Counted from the stretch's first letter, positions 26,079-34,125 are shown. The stretch is DNA of 64,000 nucleotides from Tabrizicola sp. TH137 (GCF_002855575.1 NZ_PKRQ01000001.1:124001-188000); one strand, 5' to 3'. The notes: generated by a model not told the origin, from the letters alone. Made by a program: numbers and translations.

Positions 26079-28072
26079 TCCGCTTCCTCCCAGATGACCG
26101 CGTCCACCGCCACGGCACCCGTGGCCGTCAGCATCAGCGGGTTGATCTCGATTTCCTCCAGCGCCGGGCTGGCCTGCATCAAGGCCTGCAAGGCCATGAC
26201 GGCCCGCACGGCGGCGGCCGTGTCGGCCTTCGTCCGCCCTCGATAGCCATCCAGCAGCGGCCAGAGCCGCAACCGGCGCAGGGCCTGCGCCACCTCCTCC
26301 GCCGTCACCGGCAGGACAAGGGTCACCGTATCGGCCAGGACTTCCGCCGTGACGCCACCGAAGCCAAGCGTTACCGTCGCGCCATAGACCGGGTCGCGGC
26401 GCAGGCCGACCAGAAGTTCCGCCACCACGCCCGCGACCATCTCTTCGGCCAGATAGCCCTGCGCTCCGGCCATCTCGGCCTGCCCTTCCAGCGAGGTCAG
26501 GCCAAGGCGCACGGCGCCAGCTTCCGTCTTGTGTGCAAAGCCCAGCCCTTTCAACGCAAGGGGCGCGGTCAGCCCTGCCGCCTTCGCCGCCAGTTCCGGA
26601 AGTGTCGGCGCAGTCACCGCGCGAGGCACGGCCACACCAGCCGCCGCGATCAGGGCCTTGGACGACGCCTCGTCCCGCATCCGCAGCTTGCGGTCACCGA
26701 TGACGGGCCAGGGCCGCCAGCCGCCCCGGTTCGGCCCCGTCTGCGCGGCCTTGATCGCGCCCAGCGCGGTTTCCAGACCCATCATCGGCACGACGTTGGG
26801 CGCGGCCATCTTTACCGCCAGCGCCTCGTCGAAATTCTCCGGCAGGGAGGCGACGGCGAAGGCGGGTTTCCCCGTGTTCTGCGCGGCCGCCACGATGGCA
26901 TCCAGCGCGGGCATGAAACTGGAGGGATCACAGCGATCCGGGCGCGGCGGGTCGATGATGAAGATGCCTGCGTCGTATCCTGCCAGCATCGTGGTGAAGA
27001 CATCCGTCGTGCGCGGCCCGTCGCCCCAGATGAAGGTGTGATAATCCAAGGGGTTGGAGATGAAGACGATGGGGCCGAGGATATCGCCCAGTCGCTGTCT
27101 CTGCGCCTCGGACGGGGGCGGGAAATCCACGCCGAAGGGCGCGGCAAGGTCGGCCACCAGCCCCGCCTCGCCCCCGGAACAGGACAGCGAACAGAGGCGC
27201 GGGCCGATCTGCGGGCCGCAATGGTGGAAGATCTTCAGCGTCTCGATCAGTTCGGCAGGCGTCGCCACCTCGGCCACGCCGCAGGCGCGCAGGAAGGCGG
27301 AAGAGGCCGCCCCCCCACCGGCGAGCGAGGCAGTATGCGAGGCCGCCGCCGTGCGCGACAGTTCCGTCTTGCCCGACTTGATGCAGACGATGCCCTTGCC
27401 CGCCGCCCGCGCGCGTTCGGCAAGGTCGGCGAAGGCGGCCGCATCGTCGATGCCTTCGACATACATGCCCAGCGCCGTCACCCGCTCATCCGCGAGCAGC
27501 GCGCCGGCCAGTTCCGCGAGCCCCACCTGCGCGGCATTGCCGAGGCAGGCGACATAGGCCACCGGCAACCCGCGGGCCTGCATCGTCAGGTTGATGACGA
27601 TGTTGGAGGATTGCGACAGAAGCGCCACCCCCCGCTCCACCCGGACCCCGCCATGCTGATCGGGCCAGAGGAGCGCGCCGTCGAGATAGTTGATGACGCC
27701 ATAGCAATTGGGGCCAAGGATGGGCATATCCCCCGCCGCCTGCACAAGACGGGCCTGAAGATCGGCCTCGCCCGCCTCTTCCCAGCCGGAGGCGAAGCAG
27801 GTCGCACCGCCCGCCCCCATCGCGGCGAGTTCCGCCACCACATCCAGCGTGGCATGGCGGTTCACGCCGATGAAGGTCGCGTCCGGCGCATGGGGCAGAT
27901 CGGCAAGACTGCGGTAACAGGATACCCCCGAAATCTGATCCCGTGTCGGGTGGACAGGCCAGACCGGCCCGTCGAATCCCATCTTGCGGCATTGCTCGAC
28001 CACATTCGCCGCCCAGCCGGAGCCAAGCACGGCGATGGAGCGCGGGCGGAGGAGGCGGTGCAGGTCCCTCAT
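26075..28072 (-). CDS. NDP-forming acyl-CoA synthetase (acetate-CoA ligase ADP-forming family)
   Basis: A 665-residue fused alpha+beta-subunit synthetase. It has an N-terminal CoA-binding Rossmann domain (LLRPRSIAVLGSG), then succinyl-CoA-ligase-like domains with the phosphohistidine region around ASHTASLAGG. The C-terminal ATP-grasp part begins near LRMRDEASSKALIAAAGV and has LKGLGFAHKTEAGAV. It makes an acyl-CoA with ATP to ADP. Coupled to caiD and close to a carnitine dehydrogenase, it most likely activates gamma-butyrobetaine, crotonobetaine or carnitine, replacing the AMP-forming CaiC. The substrate is inference. A 203 bp gap with two hairpins separates it from the acyl-CoA dehydrogenase. 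Confidence 0.85.
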   Translation of the reverse strand: MRDLHRLLRPRSIAVLGSGWAANVVEQCRKMGFDGPVWPVHPTRDQISGVSCYRSLADLPHAPDATFIGVNRHATLDVVAELAAMGAGGATCFASGWEEAGEADLQARLVQAAGDMPILGPNCYGVINYLDGALLWPDQHGGVRVERGVALLSQSSNIVINLTMQARGLPVAYVACLGNAAQVGLAELAGALLADERVTALGMYVEGIDDAAAFADLAERARAAGKGIVCIKSGKTELSRTAAASHTASLAGGGAASSAFLRACGVAEVATPAELIETLKIFHHCGPQIGPRLCSLSCSGGEAGLVADLAAPFGVDFPPPSEAQRQRLGDILGPIVFISNPLDYHTFIWGDGPRTTDVFTTMLAGYDAGIFIIDPPRPDRCDPSSFMPALDAIVAAAQNTGKPAFAVASLPENFDEALAVKMAAPNVVPMMGLETALGAIKAAQTGPNRGGWRPWPVIGDRKLRMRDEASSKALIAAAGVAVPRAVTAPTLPELAAKAAGLTAPLALKGLGFAHKTEAGAVRLGLTSLEGQAEMAGAQGYLAEEMVAGVVAELLVGLRRDPVYGATVTLGFGGVTAEVLADTVTLVLPVTAEEVAQALRRLRLWPLLDGYRGRTKADTAAAVRAVMALQALMQASPALEEIEINPLMLTATGAVAVDAVIWEEAE

Positions 28073-28108
28073 GCCCGGCCCTCGGAACAGATGAAGAGGC
28101 AGAAAGCG

Positions 28109-28135
28109 CCCCCTGCCCGGACAACGGACAGGGGG
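28109..28135 (-). other. Leader hairpin before the acyl-CoA synthetase
   Basis: CCCCCTG (28109-28115) / CAGGGGG (28129-28135) with a partly pairing interior, 37 bases upstream of the synthetase ATG on the minus strand. It could be a processing or attenuation structure inside the operon. Confidence 0.4.
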
Positions 28136-28220
28136 ACTTCACCTGTTACGGTCATCGGCGTCCCCGCCTGTACCGTGCGATCAGAGTGGACTCGATGCAT
28201 TAACATTCCGTTACTTCATC

Positions 28221-28267
28221 TGTTCTCAAATATCCTCGGGGGGTCCGGGGGGCGAAGCGCCCCCGGA
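28221..28267. terminator. TATCCTC-type GC hairpin, copy 2
   Basis: TGTTCTCAAATATCCTC then GGGGGG leads into the stem TCCGGGGG (28244-28251) / CCCCCGGA (28260-28267). It lies 9 bases past the stop of the acyl-CoA dehydrogenase gene, in opposite orientation to its reading direction. It may end part of the carnitine transcript, leaving the distal genes to a separate promoter. Confidence 0.5.
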
Positions 28268-28275
28268 GTCTGCCA

Positions 28276-29439
28276 TCACGCGCCAAAGGCCCGCAGCATC
28301 TGGCGGCTGATGATGTGGCGCTGGATTTCGGACGTGCCTTCCCATATCCGTTCCACCCGCGCGTCGCGCCAGATCCGTTCCAGGGGAAGGTCATCCATCA
28401 GGCCCATACCGCCATGGATCTGGATCGCCTCGTCGGCGATGAAGGCCAGCACCTCGGTCGCCTTCAGCTTGGCCATGCTCATGTCGGCCTCGGTCACCGT
28501 GCCCTGATCGAATTTCCAGGCCGCTTCCCAGGTCAGCAGTTCCGCCGCCTTCAACTCCATCGCCATGTCGGCAAGCTTGAAGCTGATCCCCTGGAACTTG
28601 CCGATGGACTGGCCGAATTGCTGGCGTTCCGCCGCATACTGCACGGCATGGGCCAGCGCGCGTTCGGCGCGGCCAAGGCAGGTGGCGGCGACTTGCAGTC
28701 GGGTGGCCCCCAGCCAGGTATTGGCCACCTCGAACCCCTTGTGCACCTCGCCCAGGATCTGGCTTTTCGGGATGCGGCAATTGTCGAATTCGAGGATGGC
28801 GTTGGTATATCCCCGGTGGCTGACATTGCGGTAGCCGTCGCGCACGGTGAAGCCGGGCGTGCCCTTGTCGACGAAGAAGGCGGTGATCAGCTTCTTCTTG
28901 CCGCGCGGGGTATCCTCTTCGCCGCTGGCCATGAAGCAGATGGCGAAATCGGCCAGATCGGCATGGCTGATGAAATGCTTGGTGCCGTTCAGAACCCAGT
29001 CATCACCATCTTGCCGGGCGCTGGCCTTCATGCCCCGCAGGTCGGACCCGGCGCCCGGTTCCGTCATGGCGAGACAATCCCATTTCTCGCCCCGGATGCA
29101 GGGGTAGAGGTATTTCTGACGCTGCTCTTCGGTGCCTGCCAGAAGGATGTTCGACGGCCGTGCGACGCAGGTCCAGTGCAGCGCGTAGTTGGCCTTGCCC
29201 AGTTCCTTTTCGTAGAGCAGCCAGGACAGGGTATCGAGGCCCGCCCCCCCCACCTCGGCCGGCATGTTGGCGGCGTAAAGGCCCGCCTGCATGGCCTTGG
29301 CCTGAATCTGCTTGATCAGGTCCATGCGAAGGTGGCCGCTGCGTTCCACCTCCATCTCATGGGGGTAAAGCTCGTTCTCCACGAAGCTGCGCGTCGTGTC
29401 GACGATCATCTGCTGTTCTTCAGTCAGGCCGAAATGCAT
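28276..29439 (-). CDS. Acyl-CoA dehydrogenase, probable gamma-butyrobetainyl-CoA / crotonobetainyl-CoA enzyme
   Basis: A 387-residue FAD enzyme with normal family length. LAMTEPGAGSD is the flavin/substrate loop, LNGTKHFISHAD follows, and the catalytic glutamate is in ARVERIWEGTSEIQ near the C-terminus. QIHGGMGLMDDLPLERIWRD is the conserved FAD-adenine region. The general reaction is alpha,beta-dehydrogenation of an acyl-CoA. Between a carnitine dehydrogenase, an SDR, a synthetase and CaiD, the natural substrate is gamma-butyrobetainyl-CoA giving crotonobetainyl-CoA; this is inference from context. It is 11 bases downstream of the SDR gene. Confidence 0.87.
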   Translation of the reverse strand: MHFGLTEEQQMIVDTTRSFVENELYPHEMEVERSGHLRMDLIKQIQAKAMQAGLYAANMPAEVGGAGLDTLSWLLYEKELGKANYALHWTCVARPSNILLAGTEEQRQKYLYPCIRGEKWDCLAMTEPGAGSDLRGMKASARQDGDDWVLNGTKHFISHADLADFAICFMASGEEDTPRGKKKLITAFFVDKGTPGFTVRDGYRNVSHRGYTNAILEFDNCRIPKSQILGEVHKGFEVANTWLGATRLQVAATCLGRAERALAHAVQYAAERQQFGQSIGKFQGISFKLADMAMELKAAELLTWEAAWKFDQGTVTEADMSMAKLKATEVLAFIADEAIQIHGGMGLMDDLPLERIWRDARVERIWEGTSEIQRHIISRQMLRAFGA

Positions 29440-29450
29440 GGCGGTCTTCC

Positions 29451-30206
29451 TTACGGATCAACGTTGTAGGTCATGCCGTCAACGGCAAGCGCCTGCCCGG
29501 ACACCATCTTCGCCCCGTCCGAGGCAAGGAACAGCGCCATGGCGGCGACATCTTCGGGATCGGTCAGCCGCTTCATCGCGGTGCCGCTGGCATAGCCCTG
29601 ACGGACGGCATCGGGAGTCATGCCCTTGGCCGCGGCCTCGGCCTCGATCACGCGGTCGATGCGAGGGCCATTCACCGAGCCGGGGCAGATCGCATTGGCG
29701 CGGATGCCGTGGGGGCCGAGTTCCATCGCCACCGTCTTCATCAGGCCGATGACGCCCCATTTCGCCGCCACATAGGGGGCGCGGTAGGGCGTGCCGTAGA
29801 GGCCGGAGGTGGAGGAGGTGAAGATCATCACGCCCTGCCCCGCCGGTTTCATCAGCCGCGCGGCGTGTTTGGCCGCGATCATCGCGCCATCGAGGTTGAC
29901 AGCAAGGCAAGCGTGCCATTCCGCAAGGTCCATGTCCTCGATCGCGGCGGTCGGGCCCTTGATCCCTGCATTGGCGCAAAGCACGTCCAGCCCGCCCCAA
30001 TCGTCGGAGATGGCGGCGAAGAGGGCGATCATCTCGCCTTCATCCGATGCATCGCAGCGGATGGCGCGGATACCCGGCGGCACGGTCGCCACGGCGGCGG
30101 CATCCACATCGGTCACCCAGACCTGATCTCCGGCAGCGGCGAAGGCGCGGGCCATCACCAGCCCGATCCCGTTCGCCCCTGCCGTGATCAGGACGCGGCG
30201 TGTCAC
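29451..30206 (-). CDS. Short-chain dehydrogenase/reductase in the carnitine operon
   Basis: A 251-residue classical SDR. The cofactor motif is AGANGIG (usual TGxxxGIG with the first Thr-Gly altered to Ala-Gly), and NAG is in CANAGIKGP. The serine is in FTSSTSGLYG, the catalytic YxxxK is YVAAK, and PGSVNGPRI follows. Asp in VTDVD after strand 2 favours NAD over NADP. The start is the GTG at 30206, overlapping the stop of the dehydrogenase-thioesterase gene by 4 bases (GTGA). The substrate is not known: a 3-hydroxyacyl such as carnitinyl-CoA, or acetoacetate/3-hydroxybutyrate released by BKACE, would both fit the operon. Confidence 0.85.
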   Translation of the reverse strand: MTRRVLITAGANGIGLVMARAFAAAGDQVWVTDVDAAAVATVPPGIRAIRCDASDEGEMIALFAAISDDWGGLDVLCANAGIKGPTAAIEDMDLAEWHACLAVNLDGAMIAAKHAARLMKPAGQGVMIFTSSTSGLYGTPYRAPYVAAKWGVIGLMKTVAMELGPHGIRANAICPGSVNGPRIDRVIEAEAAAKGMTPDAVRQGYASGTAMKRLTDPEDVAAMALFLASDGAKMVSGQALAVDGMTYNVDP

Positions 30207-31660
30207 TTCTTCTGCCCCACATGGCGGCCCGCCGCTTCGGGGCGCGGCAGGGCGGCATGGGCCTTGGCGATGGGCAGCAGACGGTCAAGGATCGCGGCCG
30301 GTGCGGCGCAGGTCTTGCCCGCCTTCATGTCCACATGCAGCAGCATCTGTTCCAGGGTCGCCACCGCCTCATCGCCCTTCAGGATGCGGATGAAGATATG
30401 CAGCCGCTTTTCATCGGCATGCAGCACCTGAACCGTCCCGGACAGCGCATCGCCCAGCTTGGCCTCGCCCAGATGCATGATGTGGGTCTCCGCCGTGTAA
30501 TAGCTGAAGCCCGTGCCGACATAGGCGATATCCGCCCCGATATGGCGCAGGAAGGCATCCGAGGTTTCCGAGGCCGCAAAGAGATAGCGGCTTTCGGTCA
30601 TGTGTCCGTTATAGTCGATCCAGCCCGGCAGGACATGCATCCGCGCCATTTCCATCGGCTTGGCATGGTCGGGGGTCGGGTCGGGCATGGCCTGACGGCG
30701 GCGGGCGTCATGTTCCAGCAGGACCTTGCCCGCGCCCCAGTTCCGTTCCTTCAGCACCCGCAGGAAGCCGATCAGGTTCTGGTCGCGGATGCGTTCCAAC
30801 TCGCGGATCGAATGATGCCCCGATTGCGCGTCGGACTGCCCGGCGATGAGGTCCACGAGTTCATCATTGAACTCCGGCACGTCCATCAGTTTGGTCCAGG
30901 GCCAGGTCAGGCAGGGGCCGAACTGGGCCATGAAATGCTTCATCCCCGCCTCGCCCCCCGCGATGCGGTAGGTCTCGAACAGGCCCATCTGGCCCCAGCG
31001 CAGGCCAAAGCCCATGCGGATCGCCTCGTCGATCTCTTCCGTCGTGGCGATGCCGTCCTTGACCAGCCAGAGCGCCTCGCGCCACACGGCTTCGAGGAAG
31101 CGGTCGGCGATATGGGCGTCGATCTCCTTGCGGATATGCAAGGGGAACATGCCGATTTCGCGCAGGGTTTCCTTGGCGGCCTCGATCAGGGCGGGGTCGG
31201 ATTTGGCCGACGGCACGATTTCGGCGAGGGGCAGGAGATAGACAGGGTTGAAGGGATGGGCCACGAAGATCGTGGCGGGGTTGGCGGCGTTCTGTTGCAG
31301 TTCGGAGGGTTTGAAGCCAGAGGTAGAGGAACCGATGGGCGTGCCGGGTGCAACCTGTTGAATTTGCGCGAAGACGCGGTGTTTCAGGTCCAGCCGTTCG
31401 GAAACGGATTCCTGGATGTAATCCGCCCCTTCCACCGCCTCGGTGATGGTGGAGGCGAAGGTCAACTTGCCTTCGAGCGGCATCGGGCCGTCCGACAGGG
31501 CGGGGAGCGCGCGCTTCGCGTTGGCGATGACCTCGCCCACCTTGCGCGGGGCCTCGGGATCGGGGTCGAAGACCGCCACGTCCCAGCCATTGAGCAGGAA
31601 GCGCGCAGCCCAGCCGCCGCCGATGACCCCGCCCCCGATGATGCCCGCCTTGCGCGCCAT
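30203..31660 (-). CDS. L-carnitine 3-dehydrogenase fused to a hotdog thioesterase (betainyl-CoA thioesterase)
   Basis: A 485-residue bifunctional enzyme. Residues 1 to about 320 are a 3-hydroxyacyl-CoA-dehydrogenase-like carnitine dehydrogenase: GGGVIGGGWAARF (NAD motif at 9), ESVSERLDLK, SSTSGFKPSELQ, and VAHPFNPVYLLPL with the catalytic histidine. From about residue 340 a 4HBT-type thioesterase follows (GWIDYNGHMTESRYLFAAS). The first half oxidises L-carnitine to 3-dehydrocarnitine, and the second is known in such fusions to hydrolyse betainyl-CoA. BKACE, which makes betainyl-CoA, is encoded two genes upstream. The tail after residue 470 (ending HVGQKK) is basic. It is the functional core of the cluster. 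Confidence 0.92.
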   Translation of the reverse strand: MARKAGIIGGGVIGGGWAARFLLNGWDVAVFDPDPEAPRKVGEVIANAKRALPALSDGPMPLEGKLTFASTITEAVEGADYIQESVSERLDLKHRVFAQIQQVAPGTPIGSSTSGFKPSELQQNAANPATIFVAHPFNPVYLLPLAEIVPSAKSDPALIEAAKETLREIGMFPLHIRKEIDAHIADRFLEAVWREALWLVKDGIATTEEIDEAIRMGFGLRWGQMGLFETYRIAGGEAGMKHFMAQFGPCLTWPWTKLMDVPEFNDELVDLIAGQSDAQSGHHSIRELERIRDQNLIGFLRVLKERNWGAGKVLLEHDARRRQAMPDPTPDHAKPMEMARMHVLPGWIDYNGHMTESRYLFAASETSDAFLRHIGADIAYVGTGFSYYTAETHIMHLGEAKLGDALSGTVQVLHADEKRLHIFIRILKGDEAVATLEQMLLHVDMKAGKTCAAPAAILDRLLPIAKAHAALPRPEAAGRHVGQKK

Positions 31661-31679
31661 ATGCGTCTTCTCCCGTTCC

Positions 31680-32129
31680 TCAGAGGGCCCAGATCAGGGC
31701 CAAGAGCATGAGGGCGATCACGACCGCCCCGATCCTTGCAGCGCGGGGCAGGTCGAGCCCCGCCCCGGCGCCGATGTTCTGCGGTGCGCCAGATCCGGCG
31801 CGCCCGCCTTTTCCCGTCGGCCGGTCCGTTCCGGCCAGCCGCAGCGCCTCGTCCGAGAAGGCCACCGTGATGGCCGCCCCCGGCGGGGCGTGGGGTGGCG
31901 GCTGGGTCGGCAGCGCGCCATAGCGGGCCGCCAGGCTTTCCGCCGTCACCTCGCCCTGGCGCAGGGACTGCGCCTCTTCGGGCGTCACCTGCACCTGCAC
32001 CGCCTGCGCCAGGCCCTTGAGAAGAAAGCCTGCCTCCAGCGGTTCCAGCACCCAGCCCTGCCCCAGCGGGATCACCTTGCCCGTCGCCAGAAGGGCATGG
32101 AGCGGCGGGAGGGGGCCGACCTTCTCCAC
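31680..32129 (-). CDS. Small C-tail-anchored protein of unknown function in the carnitine operon
   Basis: A 149-residue protein I do not recognise. The N-terminal 70 residues look like a compact alpha/beta domain (VIPLGQGWVLEPLEAGFLLK, then VTPEEAQSLRQGEVT). A Pro-rich linker (TQPPPHAPPG) and a Gly-rich region follow, and residues about 130-149 form one transmembrane helix (IGAVVIALMLLALIWAL) at the very C-terminus, so the bulk should face the cytoplasm. The start is the GTG at 32129, one base after the BKACE stop, with GAGG of the preceding codons as ribosome site. The gene is 19 bases before the dehydrogenase. Tight packing implies co-expression; the role is unknown. Confidence 0.65.
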   Translation of the reverse strand: MEKVGPLPPLHALLATGKVIPLGQGWVLEPLEAGFLLKGLAQAVQVQVTPEEAQSLRQGEVTAESLAARYGALPTQPPPHAPPGAAITVAFSDEALRLAGTDRPTGKGGRAGSGAPQNIGAGAGLDLPRAARIGAVVIALMLLALIWAL

Positions 32130-32130
32130 C

Positions 32131-33045
32131 TTACCTCGGCAAAGGCGGGCGCTTTTCCAGCTTCAGCCGGGCGCGCACTTCGGCGGGGGTGATGACGCGG
32201 GCCCCCATGTTTTCGATGATCGTCGCCGCCCGTTCCACGAGCTGCGCATTGGTGGCCAGAACGCCCTTGTCGAGCCAGAGATTGTCTTCCAGCCCCACAC
32301 GCACGTTGCCACCCGCCAGAACCGCCGCCGCGACATAGGCCATCTGGTTGCGGCCAAGCGCAAAGGCGGAATAGTGCCATCCGGCGGGGACGTTGTTCAC
32401 CATGGCCATGAAGGTGTTCAGGTCATCCGGCGCCCCCCATGGCACGCCCATGCAAAGCTGGACGAGGACGGGTTCGGGGATCCCCCCCTCCTTCACCAGT
32501 TCCTTGGCAAGCCAGAGATGACCGGTATCAAAGGCCTCGATCTCGATCCGCACGCCCGCCGCCGTCATCCGCCGGGCCATGTCGCGCAGCATGCCGGGCG
32601 TGTTGACCATGACGTAATCGGCTTCGTTGAAATTCATCGTGCCGCAGTCGAGCGTGCAGATTTCCGGCCGGCATTCCACAACATGCGCCACCCGTTCCGT
32701 GGCACCCGCCATGTCGGAGCGCGGACCGAGGCGCGACATGTCCTCGGTCCCTTCGAAATAGATGTCGCCACCCATCCCGGCGGTGAGGTTCAGCACCACA
32801 TCGGTGTCGGAATCCCGAATGCGTTCCGTCACTTCGCGATAGAGCGCGGGGTCGCGGGCAGGCTTGCCGGTTTCGGGGTCGCGGACATGGCAATGGACCA
32901 CGGCGGCACCCGCCTTGGCCGCTGCGATGGCGCTGTCGGCGATCTGCTGGGGGCTGCGCGGCACATGCGGGCTGCGGTCCTGCGTGCCGCCCGATCCGGT
33001 GACGGCACAGGTGATGAAAACCTCGCGGTTCATGGCCAGCGGCAT
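32131..33045 (-). CDS. BKACE-family dehydrocarnitine cleavage enzyme (3-keto acid + acetyl-CoA)
   Basis: A 304-residue TIM-barrel Zn enzyme of the beta-keto acid cleavage (Kce/DUF849) family. ITCAVTGSGG at the N-terminus, the metal pair HCHVRD (51-53), LNLTAGMGGDI, the central SRLGPRSDMAG region, and GNVRVGLEDNLWLDKG near the C-terminus are all present. The dehydrocarnitine branch converts 3-dehydrocarnitine and acetyl-CoA to betainyl-CoA and acetoacetate, and the neighbouring carnitine dehydrogenase makes that assignment natural. The ATG at 33045 has GGGAGGA 6 bases upstream. It is the first gene of the operon, divergent from the regulator. Confidence 0.9.
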   Translation of the reverse strand: MPLAMNREVFITCAVTGSGGTQDRSPHVPRSPQQIADSAIAAAKAGAAVVHCHVRDPETGKPARDPALYREVTERIRDSDTDVVLNLTAGMGGDIYFEGTEDMSRLGPRSDMAGATERVAHVVECRPEICTLDCGTMNFNEADYVMVNTPGMLRDMARRMTAAGVRIEIEAFDTGHLWLAKELVKEGGIPEPVLVQLCMGVPWGAPDDLNTFMAMVNNVPAGWHYSAFALGRNQMAYVAAAVLAGGNVRVGLEDNLWLDKGVLATNAQLVERAATIIENMGARVITPAEVRARLKLEKRPPLPR

Positions 33046-33096
33046 GGCGATCCTCCCTTGTCTGCCTGCCAGATTAGCCTGCTTGCGCCGTGATGC

Positions 33097-33113
33097 TTTG
33101 CGCTTTACGCAAA
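33097..33113. promoter_or_regulatory. Palindromic operator candidate at the carnitine regulator start
   Basis: TTTGCG-CTTTA-CGCAAA, a perfect 6-bp inverted repeat, ends 4 bp before the regulator ATG (33118) and lies 51 bp upstream of the BKACE start. In this 72 bp divergent gap it could control both directions. Binding by the adjacent GlxA/AraC protein is inference; the position also overlaps the regulator's ribosome-binding region. Confidence 0.5.
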
Positions 33114-33117
33114 TGCT

Positions 33118-34125
33118 ATGGCTGAAAACGTCAACATCTTCTTGCCATCGCGCGCGCCGCTGACCTTTGCGGTGCTGGTGCTGCCGCATGCCTCGATCCT
33201 TGAAGTGGCCTCGGTCCTTGATCCGATGCGGGCCGCGAACCGGCATCTGGGGGAAGAGGCCTATCGCTGGCGCGTGGTGTCGCCCGATGGGCGGCCGGTG
33301 CCGCTGACCTGCGGGATCGAGTTACCTTCGGCAGGGCCTCTGGCGTCGGCGGAGGGGGCGGATGTGCTGATGGTGATCGTGGGATATCGGCAGGCGGAAG
33401 TGGCGAAGCGGCCCTTCTTGCAGGCCCTGCGCCGGATGGCGCCGCGGTTCCGGCTGATCGCGGGGGTGGATGCGGGGGCCTGGGTCATGGCGCGGGCGGG
33501 GCTGCTGGACGGCTATCGCGCCACCGTCCACTGGGAAGACCTTGAGGATTTCGCCGCCGCCTTCCCGCAGATGGAATGCCTGCCGGACCGCTATGTCATT
33601 GATCGCAATCGGATAACCGTCGGCGGGGCGGCACCGGCCCAGGACCTGATGCTGCATCTGATCGGGGCGCGGCACGGGGCGCCGGTGGCCCGGCAGGTGG
33701 CGGCCTCTTTCCTGACCACGCAGCGCGCGGGGCATGAGCCGCAGGTGGCCCCGCCACAGCGCGACCCGCGTCTGGACGGGCGGGTGGCCGAGGCCATCGC
33801 GCGGATGGAAGCCCGGATCGACGACCCCGAACCGATGGCGCGCATCGCGCGGGCCGTGGGGCTGAGCCCGCGACGCATGGAAAGCCTTTTCCTTCAGTAT
33901 CTTGGCGAGAGTCCGGGGGCCTATGCGATGGGGCTGCGGCTCCAGGCGGCGCGGCGGATGGTGACGGATACGCGGCACCCCTTGGCCGAGGTGGCGCTGC
34001 GGACGGGGTTTTCCTCTCCCTCGACCTTGAGTCGGGCCTTCAGTCGGCGGTTCGGGGTGGCACCGTCGGTCTTGCGGCGGGGCCAAGGGCTTGCGAACGC
34101 TGCGTTTATTCCTGCCAAGGGCTGA
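33118..34125 (+). CDS. GlxA-type AraC-family regulator, probable carnitine (CdhR-like) regulator
   Basis: 335 residues. The N-terminal half (about 15-200) is a DJ-1/PfpI-like ligand domain (FAVLVLPHASILEVASVLDPMRAANR, VDAGAWVMARAGLLDG); the C-terminal 100 residues are the AraC double helix-turn-helix (MARIARAVGLSPRRMESLFLQYLGESPG, LRTGFSSPSTLSRAFSRRFG). GlxA-like regulators include CdhR and GbdR, which activate carnitine and glycine-betaine catabolism. The position, divergent from the BKACE operon with a palindrome between, supports that role. The start codon lies only 72 bp from the BKACE start. A TGTGCCGC repeat follows the stop directly. Confidence 0.88.
   Translation: MAENVNIFLPSRAPLTFAVLVLPHASILEVASVLDPMRAANRHLGEEAYRWRVVSPDGRPVPLTCGIELPSAGPLASAEGADVLMVIVGYRQAEVAKRPFLQALRRMAPRFRLIAGVDAGAWVMARAGLLDGYRATVHWEDLEDFAAAFPQMECLPDRYVIDRNRITVGGAAPAQDLMLHLIGARHGAPVARQVAASFLTTQRAGHEPQVAPPQRDPRLDGRVAEAIARMEARIDDPEPMARIARAVGLSPRRMESLFLQYLGESPGAYAMGLRLQAARRMVTDTRHPLAEVALRTGFSSPSTLSRAFSRRFGVAPSVLRRGQGLANAAFIPAKG

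Noticed and set aside
28000-33500. Replication origin at the composition switch
   Set aside because: No DnaA-box cluster, AT-rich unwinding region or origin-linked genes were seen; kept only as a composition finding.
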